Assembly: GCA_023454175.1 (NCBI GenBank)
Contig: JAEXRW010000020.1
Span: 1 to 64,000, forward strand
Direction: 5' to 3'
Length of the DNA: 64,000 bases
Source: Bacillota bacterium
GTDB lineage: Bacteria > Bacillota > Clostridia > Christensenellales > JAEXRW01
Shown piece after piece: positions 33,478 to 42,925 of this stretch. Numbering within the stretch: position 1 is the first letter of the stretch; each line of letters begins with the position of its first letter. A program made the position numbers and the translations under genes. The notes beneath the pieces are model-generated. The model ran no database searches, was not told the origin of the DNA, and was given only the letters and a program-made list of their open reading frames with translations.

Positions 33478-36400
33478 CTAAAGCGTAATGCTCAAAATGC
33501 TTGAATAAGGCCCGTATACCTTCTTTCCGCTCACCGTGCGGTATGCCCGTACTTTGTAGTAATACGTCTTTCCGCTCGTCAGTTTCGTATTGGTATAGCT
33601 CTTTGATGTCGTTGTCTTCACCTTCGTGTACGCGCCCGTGCTGGATGTCGCGCGGTATACCTCGTACCCGCTGGCGCCGGATACGCTGCCCCAGCTCACT
33701 TTGATACTGGTCGCAGACGCTTTTGCGGCTTTTACGCCCATTGGCGCTGCGAGTACCGGAATTGCGTATTTGGCAGGTGAGAAGTTGCCGTACACATTCC
33801 CCCCGTTTATTACCCGGTAGGCCCGTACCTGGTAATAATACGTCTTTCCTGTTTTCAGCCCGGTATTGGTATAGCTCACTGTACTGCCCGACGTGGCCGT
33901 GTACACCTTGCTGTAGGTCCCGCCGCTGGATGTGGCGCGGTAGATCTGGTATCCGCTTGCACCCGCGGTCTGGTTCCAGGATATCCTTATGCTGCTGTAG
34001 GAAGCGGGCACCACGCTCACCGTCGGCGTTGCAGGCATCGGCTTGGCGGATATGACGGATGAGAAGCTGCCATTCACATTCTTCCCGTTCACGGTCCTGT
34101 ATGCCATCACCTTGTAGTAATACGTATTGCCGGTTGTCAGCCCGGTGTCTGTATAGCTCACCGTGCTGCCCGGCGTAGCCGAATATACTTTGGAATACGC
34201 GCCATTGCTGACTGTCGCGCGGTACACCTCGTACCCGCTGGCCCCGGATATCTCGTTCCAGGATATTTTGATACCATTGTACGAGTACGATGATACCTTT
34301 GCAGAAGGCACGCCCAGCACGACAGAAATGCCATTTGAAAACGCAACATCGGATTTTGCGCCATAGACCTTTGTGGTTCCGTTTAGGGCATACGCGCTTA
34401 TCTTATAATAATAGTCGGTATAAAAATCCAGCGATGTATCCGCATAGGACGTGCCGGAAATAGATGCGATCTGAGAATAGCTCCCGCTATAGGAGGTAGC
34501 CCTGGAGACAGTATATCCGGCTGCACCGTCTGCTGGAGACCATCTAAGGTCAATACGGGTGCCGGGTACCGTCTCGGCAGTAAATGCATACGGCTTGTTC
34601 GGGCATACGGAAGCGCTTGCCGCCGGGGAATAGTCTCCGGCTATTTCTGTCGGTCCCTTTTTGTCCAGCGCCTTGACTTTGTAGTAATATGTTTTACCAG
34701 TAGTCAGGTCGGTGTCGGTGTAGTCGGTCGCCGACACGGTAGCCGCCGGTTCATAGCCGCCGGTTTCGGACTCCGAACGGTATAATTTGTAGCTGTCTGC
34801 CCCGCTCACCGGGCTCCACAGCAGGTTGATGTTTCTGTGGGAAATACCAGTTGCGGTCAGGGATCCGGGTGCAGGAGGCGCGCTCGTCACATAGCGGAAT
34901 GTGGAGACCAGGCTGTCGCCCAAGCCGCTTTTTGCAGCATATGCTTTGATGAGCGTCTCACCGGTTATCGGAATGGCTGCAGTATATTTGTTTGAAGAAC
35001 TGGTCGGAAAAGAGCCGTCCGTTGTGTAATAGATCGTTGCATCCGCTGTAGCGGATCCCAATGTTATTACAGTTCCGCTTTCTACCAAACCGCCTGTAAT
35101 GCTGGCGGTCGGAGCTTGGGCAGCGGTAGTCACACCGGAGGGATATGTTTTTACATAAAGCGGTTCGCAGTCAAACGTTTCGGTCGTTATTTCGTATAGT
35201 TTGTTCGGGGAGAAGCCGCTGTAGGTTATTTCATCTCCCCTGCTAAAGCATGCATATGCAGTATAGGTGCTGCTCCCCACCACCCTGTATTTGATCGACT
35301 TTACCATGGAAAATTCGCTGACGCCCGTCCATTTGATTTTTACTGTCGTATCGCTGATACTTAGTGCGGTAAGGGCCATCTTCGATTTGGTTAGTGTTTT
35401 GCTCAGTTCACCGCTGGGCGCGGACTCTCCCAGCGCGTTGTAAGCTGTGACCGTATATTTCGAGGTTCCTCCCGGTGTCATATCGGTAAAGCGGTGCGTC
35501 GTATCCGCGATGGGACCCACCTTGTTTGAACCGATGGTTATATAGTATCCTGTTGCCTTTGGAACGGCATTCCATGCAAGGACGATGTAAGTGTCACCGG
35601 TTTCCGTTGCACGCAGATTCGTGGGAGGGGATAAGGCGGGGTCCGTGATATTTACCTTGCATGTTGCTGTGTAGTTTCCTTCTTCAGACCTTGCGGTAAG
35701 CTGAAGTGTTCCATTCATATCGGGATTCGCTGTAATGGAAGCTGTCCCGTTTGGATTGATGGTTAAGTTGCCCAGCGTGTTGCTGATCTGCCATTTGACA
35801 TTTTTATTTTCGGCGTTCGCAGGTGAAACTGTTGTTGAAAACGTGAGTGTATTTCCGCGTGGCAGGGATACATTCGGGCTGTTTAAGGAGATCCCTGCGA
35901 CATTCGCTTTTGTCGTTACGCTTACGGTATTTGAAGCCCCGTTCCTGTGGCCTCCTGTCACGTTCAGCCTGAAGCGGTAGGCTGTATTGGGGGATAGTCC
36001 GGACGCGACAGCGGAAGTGGAGCTCTGTGTCAGCGTCCCGGTCTGGGATTTTGTCCAGGTTTGTCCCCCATTGGTGGATTGGTAAAGCGAAACGGAAGAG
36101 GCCCCGTCGGGCGCGTCAAACTTGAGCGTCGCAGTTGTCTTGGTGACACCCGTATTTTCCAGGATGCACTGCGGGGTCCGTACGGTTATGTTATAGGTCA
36201 GATATTCATCGATCTGCGGCATCTGGATGAATTTTTTCTCTACGGGATCATACACCAATTTTGAGTAATGGACGTAATTGATGACCGATGCGGTGCCGGT
36301 TTGTAAGCACTTGATCTTGCAGTACTGCCCGCTGTAGGATTGTACGCTGATGACTCCCGTATTGCTCGATACCCATTTGTTGGTTCCATAGGCGGCGGCT

Positions 36401-36606
36401 GTATAAAGATCATAGGTGCCGCCGACTTCACAAACTTTGGTAGTGGTCGCGGGATATGGAATCGCGTTGATATTGACTGGAATTGACGGGTTGGTTGTCT
36501 CCGCTGCGTGTGCCGATGGCAGATCAAAAGCAAATACCGACAGTACCAATAAAGCGGACAGAAGTACCGGTGTGATCCTGACAAAAAAATGACGTTTGAA
36601 GTTCAT
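33478..36606 (-). CDS. Large secreted Fn3/Ig-like repeat protein
   Basis: The 1042-residue exported protein has a Sec signal (cleavage after SAHA, about residue 35). A bacterial Ig-like (BIG2) type region, several fibronectin type III domains and a chitobiase-C-like segment (ATIYYTTDGSFPTSS, about residues 515-560) follow. The C-terminus holds at least four near-identical Fn3 modules with the pattern SGASGYEVYRAT...YYYKVRAYR. No LPXTG or S-layer anchor is seen, so attachment is unknown. Start ATG 36606 has AAGGAG nine bases before it. The terminal modules are very like those of the protein at 58554. Confidence 0.88.
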   Translation of the reverse strand: MNFKRHFFVRITPVLLSALLVLSVFAFDLPSAHAAETTNPSIPVNINAIPYPATTTKVCEVGGTYDLYTAAAYGTNKWVSSNTGVISVQSYSGQYCKIKCLQTGTASVINYVHYSKLVYDPVEKKFIQMPQIDEYLTYNITVRTPQCILENTGVTKTTATLKFDAPDGASSVSLYQSTNGGQTWTKSQTGTLTQSSTSAVASGLSPNTAYRFRLNVTGGHRNGASNTVSVTTKANVAGISLNSPNVSLPRGNTLTFSTTVSPANAENKNVKWQISNTLGNLTINPNGTASITANPDMNGTLQLTARSEEGNYTATCKVNITDPALSPPTNLRATETGDTYIVLAWNAVPKATGYYITIGSNKVGPIADTTHRFTDMTPGGTSKYTVTAYNALGESAPSGELSKTLTKSKMALTALSISDTTVKIKWTGVSEFSMVKSIKYRVVGSSTYTAYACFSRGDEITYSGFSPNKLYEITTETFDCEPLYVKTYPSGVTTAAQAPTASITGGLVESGTVITLGSATADATIYYTTDGSFPTSSSNKYTAAIPITGETLIKAYAAKSGLGDSLVSTFRYVTSAPPAPGSLTATGISHRNINLLWSPVSGADSYKLYRSESETGGYEPAATVSATDYTDTDLTTGKTYYYKVKALDKKGPTEIAGDYSPAASASVCPNKPYAFTAETVPGTRIDLRWSPADGAAGYTVSRATSYSGSYSQIASISGTSYADTSLDFYTDYYYKISAYALNGTTKVYGAKSDVAFSNGISVVLGVPSAKVSSYSYNGIKISWNEISGASGYEVYRATVSNGAYSKVYSATPGSTVSYTDTGLTTGNTYYYKVMAYRTVNGKNVNGSFSSVISAKPMPATPTVSVVPASYSSIRISWNQTAGASGYQIYRATSSGGTYSKVYTATSGSTVSYTNTGLKTGKTYYYQVRAYRVINGGNVYGNFSPAKYAIPVLAAPMGVKAAKASATSIKVSWGSVSGASGYEVYRATSSTGAYTKVKTTTSKSYTNTKLTSGKTYYYKVRAYRTVSGKKVYGPYSSILSITL

Positions 36607-37043
36607 TATCCTTCGCTCCTTAGCACCGTTTTCTATGAACACATCTTACCGGTGCAAAATACTTCGTACCTGAAAGCAGCCAGCTGATGCAATATCCCTG
36701 CGATGAAGCAATACTAGCTGGATTATTGCGCAGCCTGCTGCAATTTCCAATAACACATAATAATACAAGTTTCGCATTTTTTCCAGCCGTTTTACATAAT
36801 GTGTATATTTCGCCATGCGGCTTTTTTCGCATCTTGTGCTGGCAGGTTAATATAAAGGAAAATGGTCACAGCAAAAGAAACAGGATGCCTATATATCTTG
36901 AAAGACGCGTTTTATGAATTGAACGAAAAGTTGTTGCACTTCATTGGGCGTGCCCGTTTGATAAAAAAAACGCCACGGATATTTCGCGACGTTTTCTGTA
37001 TTATCTATATGATTCGTGATGTCACTCCCAGTTCATTTTTTTC

Positions 37044-37748
37044 TCAGCCGGCGGTGGCAGGGACCGGCTGCAGCTGCACGTCCCGTACACCCTTGATCAT
37101 CAGCCACAGGCTGAGGGAAAATTCTGCGACGAAGCTCACTGCCAGGCCCGGATACGCGAGAAATCCGTAACCAGGCAGGAGGAAGGATTGGAGGAACCAT
37201 ACCATCACGCTGCCGAAATCGATCATAAGCAATACGCCCAGGAATTTGGGTAGTATGCGCGATTTGAATACCAGGTAACCCAGCGGCAGGAGCCATGCGC
37301 CATAGAAGATCTGGGCGATCATAAACCCGTTTTGATGCATGTCGGTAAAAAAGAGCGCCATGGAATCGAGCTGTGCCTTGGGGATGGCATTGAGGTAATC
37401 GGCGCCGCTCAAAAGAAGGACTGCGGCAAACTGGTTCAGCATGTTGAGACACTGCACCGCCACGCCTCCCACCATCAGCACCAAGAAAAGCAGGGAAAGG
37501 TTTTTATGGGTCTGTTTCAGTAGCACATACAGCATCCAGGCCGAGACCAGGAAAAGCACTGCGGAGAATACATCGCTCAAAAAGCTGAAGCGGTAGAGCC
37601 AGCCCGAGGATGCGATCCTCTCAGCCGTTGCCGCGGCGTCCCCCGGTACGATGAGCAGGACGCGGCCGATCTTTGCAAAGGCGCATGTCAGGATGAAAAG
37701 GAGATACAGCACCCCGGCGATCCGCGCGGTTCTTTTTGTAGATTCCAT
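37044..37748 (-). CDS. DUF4386 integral membrane protein
   Basis: The 234-residue protein has about six to seven membrane helices. The N-terminal RTARIAGVLYLLFI and the central GVAVQCLNMLNQFAAVLLL fit DUF4386. Family function is unknown, and members often sit near TetR regulators. It ends 75 bp after the adjoining membrane-protein gene in the same orientation, so both may share the TetR-controlled promoter at 38.3 kb. A fragment of a second copy is found at 32117. Confidence 0.82.
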   Translation of the reverse strand: MESTKRTARIAGVLYLLFILTCAFAKIGRVLLIVPGDAAATAERIASSGWLYRFSFLSDVFSAVLFLVSAWMLYVLLKQTHKNLSLLFLVLMVGGVAVQCLNMLNQFAAVLLLSGADYLNAIPKAQLDSMALFFTDMHQNGFMIAQIFYGAWLLPLGYLVFKSRILPKFLGVLLMIDFGSVMVWFLQSFLLPGYGFLAYPGLAVSFVAEFSLSLWLMIKGVRDVQLQPVPATAG

Positions 37749-37828
37749 GATTCATATCCTCCATATAAATATTTGTTTCAAATTATTAGTTGAGCCTGCC
37801 TTCGTTTTAACCCGGATGAAAATCAGCC

Positions 37829-38293
37829 TTAGCGGTGCAGCCTTTTGTACAGATATCCGATACCGGAGCCGAGCAAGAGGAACCTTGCTGCATTGAACAT
37901 TACGCCGATGAAGAAGTAATACAGGGGAGCATTTGGCTTCTGTGAGATCATGGGGACATCGATCAGGAGTATAGCGATGGCCAGGGCGATGGCGCTAAGT
38001 AAAATGGATTTTAGGATTGGACCCTTTGCCGGGATCTTTTCAAAAAAGCGAAGCAATACATAGCTTACGCTGCATCCGATGATCATCCCCATAGGCAAAG
38101 ACCCGGCCCAGACCGTTAGAATACTCCAGTTCGAAAAGGCAGCCCTATACTCCGCTGCAATGGGAAGCAGGGAGGTTGCGATAGACGCTGCCCAGAATAT
38201 CACGCCTCCCCCGATAGCCGTTATAAGCAGCTGCTTTTTGTTGATCTTGTATCGTTTGTATTGCTTGCTTTGATCGATGGCTTGGTTTTTCAT
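37829..38293 (-). CDS. Small four-helix membrane protein
   Basis: The 154-residue protein has a charged N-terminus (Lys/Tyr-rich, 1-20) and four predicted membrane helices (about 22-42, 60-80, 93-113, 125-147). The family was not recognised. It is divergent from tetR across a 120-bp control region with two operator-like palindromes, so TetR probably controls it together with the DUF4386 gene. A role in efflux or membrane stress is only a guess from this setting. Confidence 0.7.
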   Translation of the reverse strand: MKNQAIDQSKQYKRYKINKKQLLITAIGGGVIFWAASIATSLLPIAAEYRAAFSNWSILTVWAGSLPMGMIIGCSVSYVLLRFFEKIPAKGPILKSILLSAIALAIAILLIDVPMISQKPNAPLYYFFIGVMFNAARFLLLGSGIGYLYKRLHR

Positions 38294-38314
38294 ATTTACC
38301 TCCTAGCTTTTATT

Positions 38315-38383
38315 TACACTGTGCAGTATAATTAAACAGCAAAATCAAATGGAAGTCAATACTTATTTGCACTGTACGGTGTA
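38315..38383. promoter_or_regulatory. Paired TetR operators in a divergent control region
   Basis: TACACTGTGCAGTATA (38315-38330) and TGCACTGTACGGTGTA (38368-38383) are imperfect palindromes of one consensus, 37 bp apart. On the minus strand TTGACT and TTTAAT with a 17-bp spacer would drive the membrane genes, and the left operator covers the start of transcription. Confidence 0.72.
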
Positions 38384-38413
38384 GTTTATTTTACGTGATG
38401 AGGATGAACTGGT

Positions 38414-39022
38414 ATGACAGAGATTAAAACCCGTGATAAAAGCAAAAAAAGGGCGGCGATACTGGATGGCGCCATTGATGTTTTTATCAGCTTGGGGTAT
38501 GAGCTTGCGAGCATGGATAAGATAGCGGAAACGGCGGGCGTCTCGAAACGGACCGTCTATAACCATTTCGGCAGCAAGGAAAATCTGTTTCAGGCAGTCT
38601 TATATGATTTTCTTGCGCAGCGGCAGAGTTTGAAAACCATCGTATATAATCCGGGGAAAACATTGGAAGAGCAGCTTCTGGCGTTCGCGGATGCCGAGAT
38701 ATTTCTGATAGATTCACCCAGGCGCCTGGGCCTCTCCCGGGTCATGACGATGGTCTTTATACAGGACATAGATTATGCCCGGAAGACTGTATCGAAATAT
38801 CCGCCGCATTATGATATGCTGCTTGCTTGGCTTCAGGAGGCGGAAAAAGACGGTAAAATTAAAGCGGACGACCTGCTGCTGGCAGCTCGGGTGTTTTATG
38901 CGCTGGTCGAAGGCGCTGTAACCTACCCCGCCGTTTTCAGCAACGGTATCAATCGGGCGGCAGTTAAACCATTATTGGATGAAATCATCGCTACTTTCCT
39001 TGCCAGATATGGGGTTCAGTGA
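38414..39022 (+). CDS. TetR-family regulator
   Basis: The 202-residue regulator has an N-terminal HTH (about residues 15-60, MDKIAETAGVSKRTVYNHFGSKENLF) and a C-terminal AefR-like ligand-binding domain. It is divergent from two membrane-protein genes, with two palindromes between them, which points to autoregulation and control of those genes. The HTH coding sequence is partly duplicated at 32195-32281. The inducer is unknown. Confidence 0.9.
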   Translation: MTEIKTRDKSKKRAAILDGAIDVFISLGYELASMDKIAETAGVSKRTVYNHFGSKENLFQAVLYDFLAQRQSLKTIVYNPGKTLEEQLLAFADAEIFLIDSPRRLGLSRVMTMVFIQDIDYARKTVSKYPPHYDMLLAWLQEAEKDGKIKADDLLLAARVFYALVEGAVTYPAVFSNGINRAAVKPLLDEIIATFLARYGVQ

Positions 39023-39039
39023 ATTGATAGAGGCAGGGG

Positions 39040-39105
39040 GTATCCCCGCGGGGCATCACCGCCATAAGGCCTACCGAAACTCTCAACTGTCAGTTGTCAG
39101 CTAAT
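39040..39105. repeat. CCCCGCGGGG palindrome and CTCAACTGTCAG tract
   Basis: Short composite repeat in the convergent gap between tetR and the nitroreductase gene. Confidence 0.5.
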
Positions 39106-39224
39106 GAACTGCGCCTCACTAAAACTTAGTACCCTCAGAAAAGGAAGGGGTGATATAAGCATTTTTTAGAATAACAAATATCGTTCGATTGAAAGTTCTT
39201 TTCCTTCACAGGTAAGCTATATCG

Positions 39225-39899
39225 TTATTCGATCCAACGTACGATTTCGGATTGTTCATGCCGGGTCTTGTATCGGCCTTCCCTCACTCTGTATCCAAAT
39301 GCCACCATACATGTGAGGCCCATCTTCATAGGATCATATACGCCGTTCCCGACCAGGTAGTTTTCTGCTGCATCACGATCGAAACCTTCAATAGGGCAGC
39401 TATCGATTCCCATCATAGCTGCTGCAAACATCATGTTGGTCAATGCGATATAGCACTGCTTGCCTGCCCAATCAAACAATGCCCGTTCGCTTTCAAGTAA
39501 ATGGAAATCATGCTTTTGAAAATTTGTATAGTGATCCAGCCTTGCATCGTGTGCAGCTTGATCCAGTTTTTGTACACGCTGCATCATGTCTTCGATATAG
39601 AAAGAATCATATTGCACTTCGGCCGGTTTGCGCGAAAGTATCAAAACAAAGTGGCTCGCAGTAGGTAATTGCCGTCTGGCGCCCCAGCAAAAAGGAATCA
39701 ACCCTTCACGCAGCTCTTTATTCTGTAGTACTGCAAAGTACCACGGCTCAAAGCCAAAGGAACTGGGTGAGAGCCTCGCCGCCTCCAGGATCAGTTCAAA
39801 ATCTTCGTTGGGGATTACTCGATTTTCATCAAATAGTTTGCAGGCATGGCGAAAATGCAGGGTCTCGAGTATAAGCCTGTGTTGATCGTTCATTGGCAT
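39225..39899 (-). CDS. NAD(P)H-dependent nitroreductase-family flavoprotein
   Basis: The 224-residue nitroreductase fold is of the NfsB/YfkO type: FRHACKLFDENRVIPNEDFELILEAARLSPSSFGFEPW at the FMN-binding N-terminus, and a C-terminal DSCPIEGF, plus MGLTCMVAFGYR. It is likely an FMN homodimer reducing quinones or nitro compounds; the natural substrate is unknown. It is a lone gene between tetR and the guaA-end copy. Confidence 0.9.
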   Translation of the reverse strand: MPMNDQHRLILETLHFRHACKLFDENRVIPNEDFELILEAARLSPSSFGFEPWYFAVLQNKELREGLIPFCWGARRQLPTASHFVLILSRKPAEVQYDSFYIEDMMQRVQKLDQAAHDARLDHYTNFQKHDFHLLESERALFDWAGKQCYIALTNMMFAAAMMGIDSCPIEGFDRDAAENYLVGNGVYDPMKMGLTCMVAFGYRVREGRYKTRHEQSEIVRWIE

Positions 39900-40059
39900 T
39901 TAACATCCGTCCTAAACAAGTATTTCTTAACGGAAAAAGATAAGAGTGCGCCGAAACTCTGACCCAAGGATCTTTGAAATCCTTTGATTGATTATGACAG
40001 CTATTAGGGAACAAATCGGCCCCAATAAGCCGTCTGCAGCCCTATGGGGTCGTATGTTG

Positions 40060-40204
40060 AGAGGGTTTTCCCCCGCAGGGCCTCAAATCACCCCCGCAGG
40101 GCCTGCCGCAACTCTCAACTAAAATCCAATGCCTCAGGTATAGATATTCCCCCGCGGGTCGTTCCCCAAATTCTCAATTCTCCATTCTCAATTGTCAATT
40201 TAGT
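40060..40204. repeat. Composite repeat left of the proximal guaA-end copy
   Basis: CCCCGCAGGG palindromes, ACTCTCAACT tract and an ATTCTCAATT tract that joins the stop of the duplicated guaA end. The same tract-to-stop arrangement follows the real guaA. Confidence 0.7.
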
Positions 40205-40284
40205 TCATTCCCACTCTATCGTCGCAGGCGGCTTCGTCGTGATATCGTACACCACCCGGTTCACGTGCCGCACCTCGCTCACGA
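40205..40284 (-). repeat. guaA 3'-end copy, proximal (att-like)
   Basis: About 80 bp match the guaA end with only a few substitutions and would encode EVRHVNRVVYDITTKPPA...WE and a TGA stop. It lies 215 bp beyond the real guaA stop in the same orientation. Confidence 0.85.
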
Positions 40285-40368
40285 CCCACTCTTGCCTCCC
40301 TCGGCGCGCGCTCACGTTATGAGTGGAGGTGGCACTAATTTCATTCCAATCTAATTTGAATGACTATG

Positions 40369-40498
40369 GTGCCGCACCTCGCTCCTCCGCATGGCGCCCC
40401 TATTAGGGGAGCTGCCGCCAAACGCGCTACGCGTGTAGGCGGCTGAGGGGTTAACTTTCCCTAATTGTCAATTCTCCATTCTCAATTGTCAGTTCCGT
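40369..40498. repeat. Two-hairpin repeat next to guaA, with a 16-bp guaA-like seed
   Basis: GTGCCGCACCTCGCTC (40369-40384) also occurs in the guaA-end copies. It is followed by CGCCCCTATTAGGGGAGCTGCC, an inner stem ACGCG/CGCGT, CTGAGGGGTT and the heptamer tract ending at the guaA stop. Confidence 0.75.
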
Positions 40499-42031
40499 TT
40501 ACTCCCACTCTATCGTCGCCGGCGGCTTCGTCGTGATGTCGTATACCACCCGGTTCACATGCCTTACCTCGCTCACGATGCGGTTGGATACCTTTTCGAG
40601 CAGGGAGTGCGGCAGCCGCGCCCAATCTGCTGTCATCGCGTCCGCGCTGGTCACGGCCCTGAGAGCCAGCGTGTAATCGTACGTCCGCTCATCCCCCATC
40701 ACGCCCACGCTCCGCATGTCCGTCAGCACCGCGAAGTACTGCCAGATATCCCGGGATAACCCCGCATTTGCGATCTCCCCGCAGAAGATGGCGTCGGCGT
40801 CGCGTAATATCTCAAGCTTTTCTTTGGTGATGCAGCCGATCACACGCACCGCCAGTCCCGGCCCCGGGAAGGGCTGCCGCCAGACGATATGCTCGGGCAG
40901 TCCCAGCTCCTCGCCCAGGTGGCGGACCTCGTCCTTGAAGAGCGTGTTCAGCGGCTCGATGATCCCGGCGAATTGGATGTCCTCGGGCAGGCCGCCCACG
41001 TTGTGGTGGCTCTTGATCACCGCGGCATCCCCGAGGCCCGATTCGATGACGTCCGGGTAGATCGTTCCCTGGACCAGGTAATCCAGGTGCCCCAGCTTCT
41101 TGGATTCCTCCTCAAATACACGGATGAATTCCTCCCCGATGATCTTGCGCTTCTTCTCGGGGTCGGATACCCCCGTGAGTTTTTGGAGGAACCGTTCCTC
41201 GCAGTGTATCGTGATGAGGTTCATGTTGAATTGGTTTTTGAATACGCTTTCCACCTGCGCCGCCTCGTCCTTGCGCAGCAGGCCGTGGTCCACGAACATA
41301 CAGGTCAGCTGCTTTCCGATGGCCCTTTGCACCAGCGCCGCGCACACGGAGGAGTCCACCCCGCCCGAGAGCGCCAGCAGCGCCTTTTTGTCCCCCACTT
41401 TTTCTCTTATTTCGTTGACCTTCTCTTCGACGAAGGACGCCATCGTCCAGTTTCCTTCACACCCGCATACCTTGTAGAGGAAGTTCTCCAGTACCTTTTG
41501 CCCCTCGGGCGTATGCAGCACTTCGGGGTGGAATTGCACGCCGTATAATTTCTTGTGGATGTTCTCCATCGCGGCGTACGGGCATGCGTCCGTCTCGGCG
41601 ATATTGGAGAAGCCTTCCGGCGTTTTCGCCACCCGGTCCCCGTGGCTCATCCAGCATACCGTCTGCTCGGGGACGCCCTCGAAGAGTACGCTTTTTTTCA
41701 GCCGTATCTCCGCCTTGCCGTACTCGCCCTTTTCCCCCCGCTCCACACCCCCGCCCAGCAGGTGCGCCATCAGCTGGTTGCCGTAGCAGATGCCCAGGAT
41801 CGGGATGCCCATGTGAAAGAGCGCCTTGTCGCAGTGCGGCGCGCCCTTCCCGTATACGCTGTTGGGCCCGCCCGTGAAGATGATGCCTTTGGGTTTTGCC
41901 GCCTTGATGCGCGCCGTGTCGCAGTTGTACGGCCACACCTCGCAGTATACCTTCGCCTCCCGCACCCGCCGTGCGATCAGTTGATTGTACTGCCCGCCGA
42001 AATCCAGCACCAGTACCGTTTCCTTCTCCAT
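40499..42031 (-). CDS. guaA: GMP synthase (glutamine-hydrolysing)
   Basis: The 510-residue enzyme amidates XMP to GMP. The N-terminal class I glutamine amidotransferase has nucleophile Cys in GICYGNQ and His/Glu in VQFHPEV. The ATP-pyrophosphatase P-loop is ALSGGVDSSV, and the C-terminal dimerisation domain ends KPPATIEWE. The ATG at 42031 is preceded by GGAGGAAGG; the open frame extends to 42106. Copies of its last ~75 bp occur at 40205 and 33204, consistent with use of this gene end as an integration site. Confidence 0.97.
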   Translation of the reverse strand: MEKETVLVLDFGGQYNQLIARRVREAKVYCEVWPYNCDTARIKAAKPKGIIFTGGPNSVYGKGAPHCDKALFHMGIPILGICYGNQLMAHLLGGGVERGEKGEYGKAEIRLKKSVLFEGVPEQTVCWMSHGDRVAKTPEGFSNIAETDACPYAAMENIHKKLYGVQFHPEVLHTPEGQKVLENFLYKVCGCEGNWTMASFVEEKVNEIREKVGDKKALLALSGGVDSSVCAALVQRAIGKQLTCMFVDHGLLRKDEAAQVESVFKNQFNMNLITIHCEERFLQKLTGVSDPEKKRKIIGEEFIRVFEEESKKLGHLDYLVQGTIYPDVIESGLGDAAVIKSHHNVGGLPEDIQFAGIIEPLNTLFKDEVRHLGEELGLPEHIVWRQPFPGPGLAVRVIGCITKEKLEILRDADAIFCGEIANAGLSRDIWQYFAVLTDMRSVGVMGDERTYDYTLALRAVTSADAMTADWARLPHSLLEKVSNRIVSEVRHVNRVVYDITTKPPATIEWE

Positions 42032-42144
42032 GCTTCCTTCCTCCGTAAATCTATTAAACTTGAAACCTTTTATTTGTTTAAATGTTTTTCCTTGAATCGG
42101 AATCAAGCCGTAGCTTTTAAATTATTTATTCTACAGATAATCCA

Positions 42145-42265
42145 ATATCCCAATCTTGCCTCCCTCGAACGGGTGCATTTGCACCCGTTTATGAGGTGAG
42201 GTGGCGCCAATGCGACCTGCAATGAACCTATAGGGTCGCTATGCGCCGGAAGGAGTGATATCCAA
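42145..42265. repeat. Two-hairpin repeat upstream of guaA
   Basis: GCCTCCCTCGA, stem ACGGGTGCA/TGCACCCGT, GAGGTGGCGCC, a GCGACC/GGTCGC inner pair, then GCGCCGGAAGGAGTGAT. It is a diverged member of the dispersed family. Confidence 0.65.
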
Positions 42266-42606
42266 TACCGATATTTTTTTGTTTAACGTTGCCGTAACCG
42301 GTACCTATGTCTCAATTTTCAATTCTTGATTTAAATATTTTACAGCCAAATTTGTATTATGTCCACCATGCCAGGGATTCTTTGCTTTTTGTCGAATTTG
42401 TGCTATTCTTGTCTTGCAAAGCCTCTCCTTCTGTTGAATTTGGAGTCTGGGACACTTCCATTTTCGCTTTGGGCCAGGCTTTGCACCTGTTTTATACTTA
42501 ATTCAATGCGTCGCACCACTCGCTGTGCTCCCTGCAATCCGTGGATCTTTGCTAGATTATCAGATCCTCCCTTTACCTGTACTCGTTATGGCGCAAATAG
42601 ACACAT

Positions 42607-42686
42607 CAGATCGTCCTTTTACCCATACTCGTTACGACACGGAATATTATATATCTAATTGTCCGTTCTGGCGGCGTGTACGTCAG
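42607..42686. repeat. 80-bp direct repeat, unit 1
   Basis: Starts CAGATCGTCC and ends in the half-hairpin GTCCGTTCTG plus loop GCGGCGTGTACGT, with the right arm lost after CAG. Unit 2 lies 319 bp to the right. Confidence 0.85.
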
Positions 42687-42925
42687 CGCTCATTGCTATT
42701 CTTTAAATCCCTCGACATGAATCGTACATTTCCGTAATCGCTTTGACCCGCAATACCATATAAAAATCTGTCCATTCAAGCGGAGGTGTGTATATCAGCG
42801 CCCATTGCAATGTTTTCCCTATCTCACGTAATGAACCGTACGTATTCCTAACCGTTTTCACCCGCAGTCTCAAATTTTAATTCGTCCGTTCTTGCAGCGT
42901 GTATGTCAGAAATCAAAGACATACT

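Larger units (their letters stand above)
33204..40284. mobile_element. Putative guaA-associated genomic-island remnant
   Basis: This segment is bounded by same-orientation copies of the guaA 3' end (33204-33279 and 40205-40284), with the intact gene end at 40499. The 3' end of guaA is a known integration site for tyrosine-recombinase islands. Cargo here is a large surface protein, two membrane proteins, a TetR regulator and a nitroreductase. No integrase or excisionase is present, so the element would be decayed or only the product of repeated-end duplication. Confidence 0.4.
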
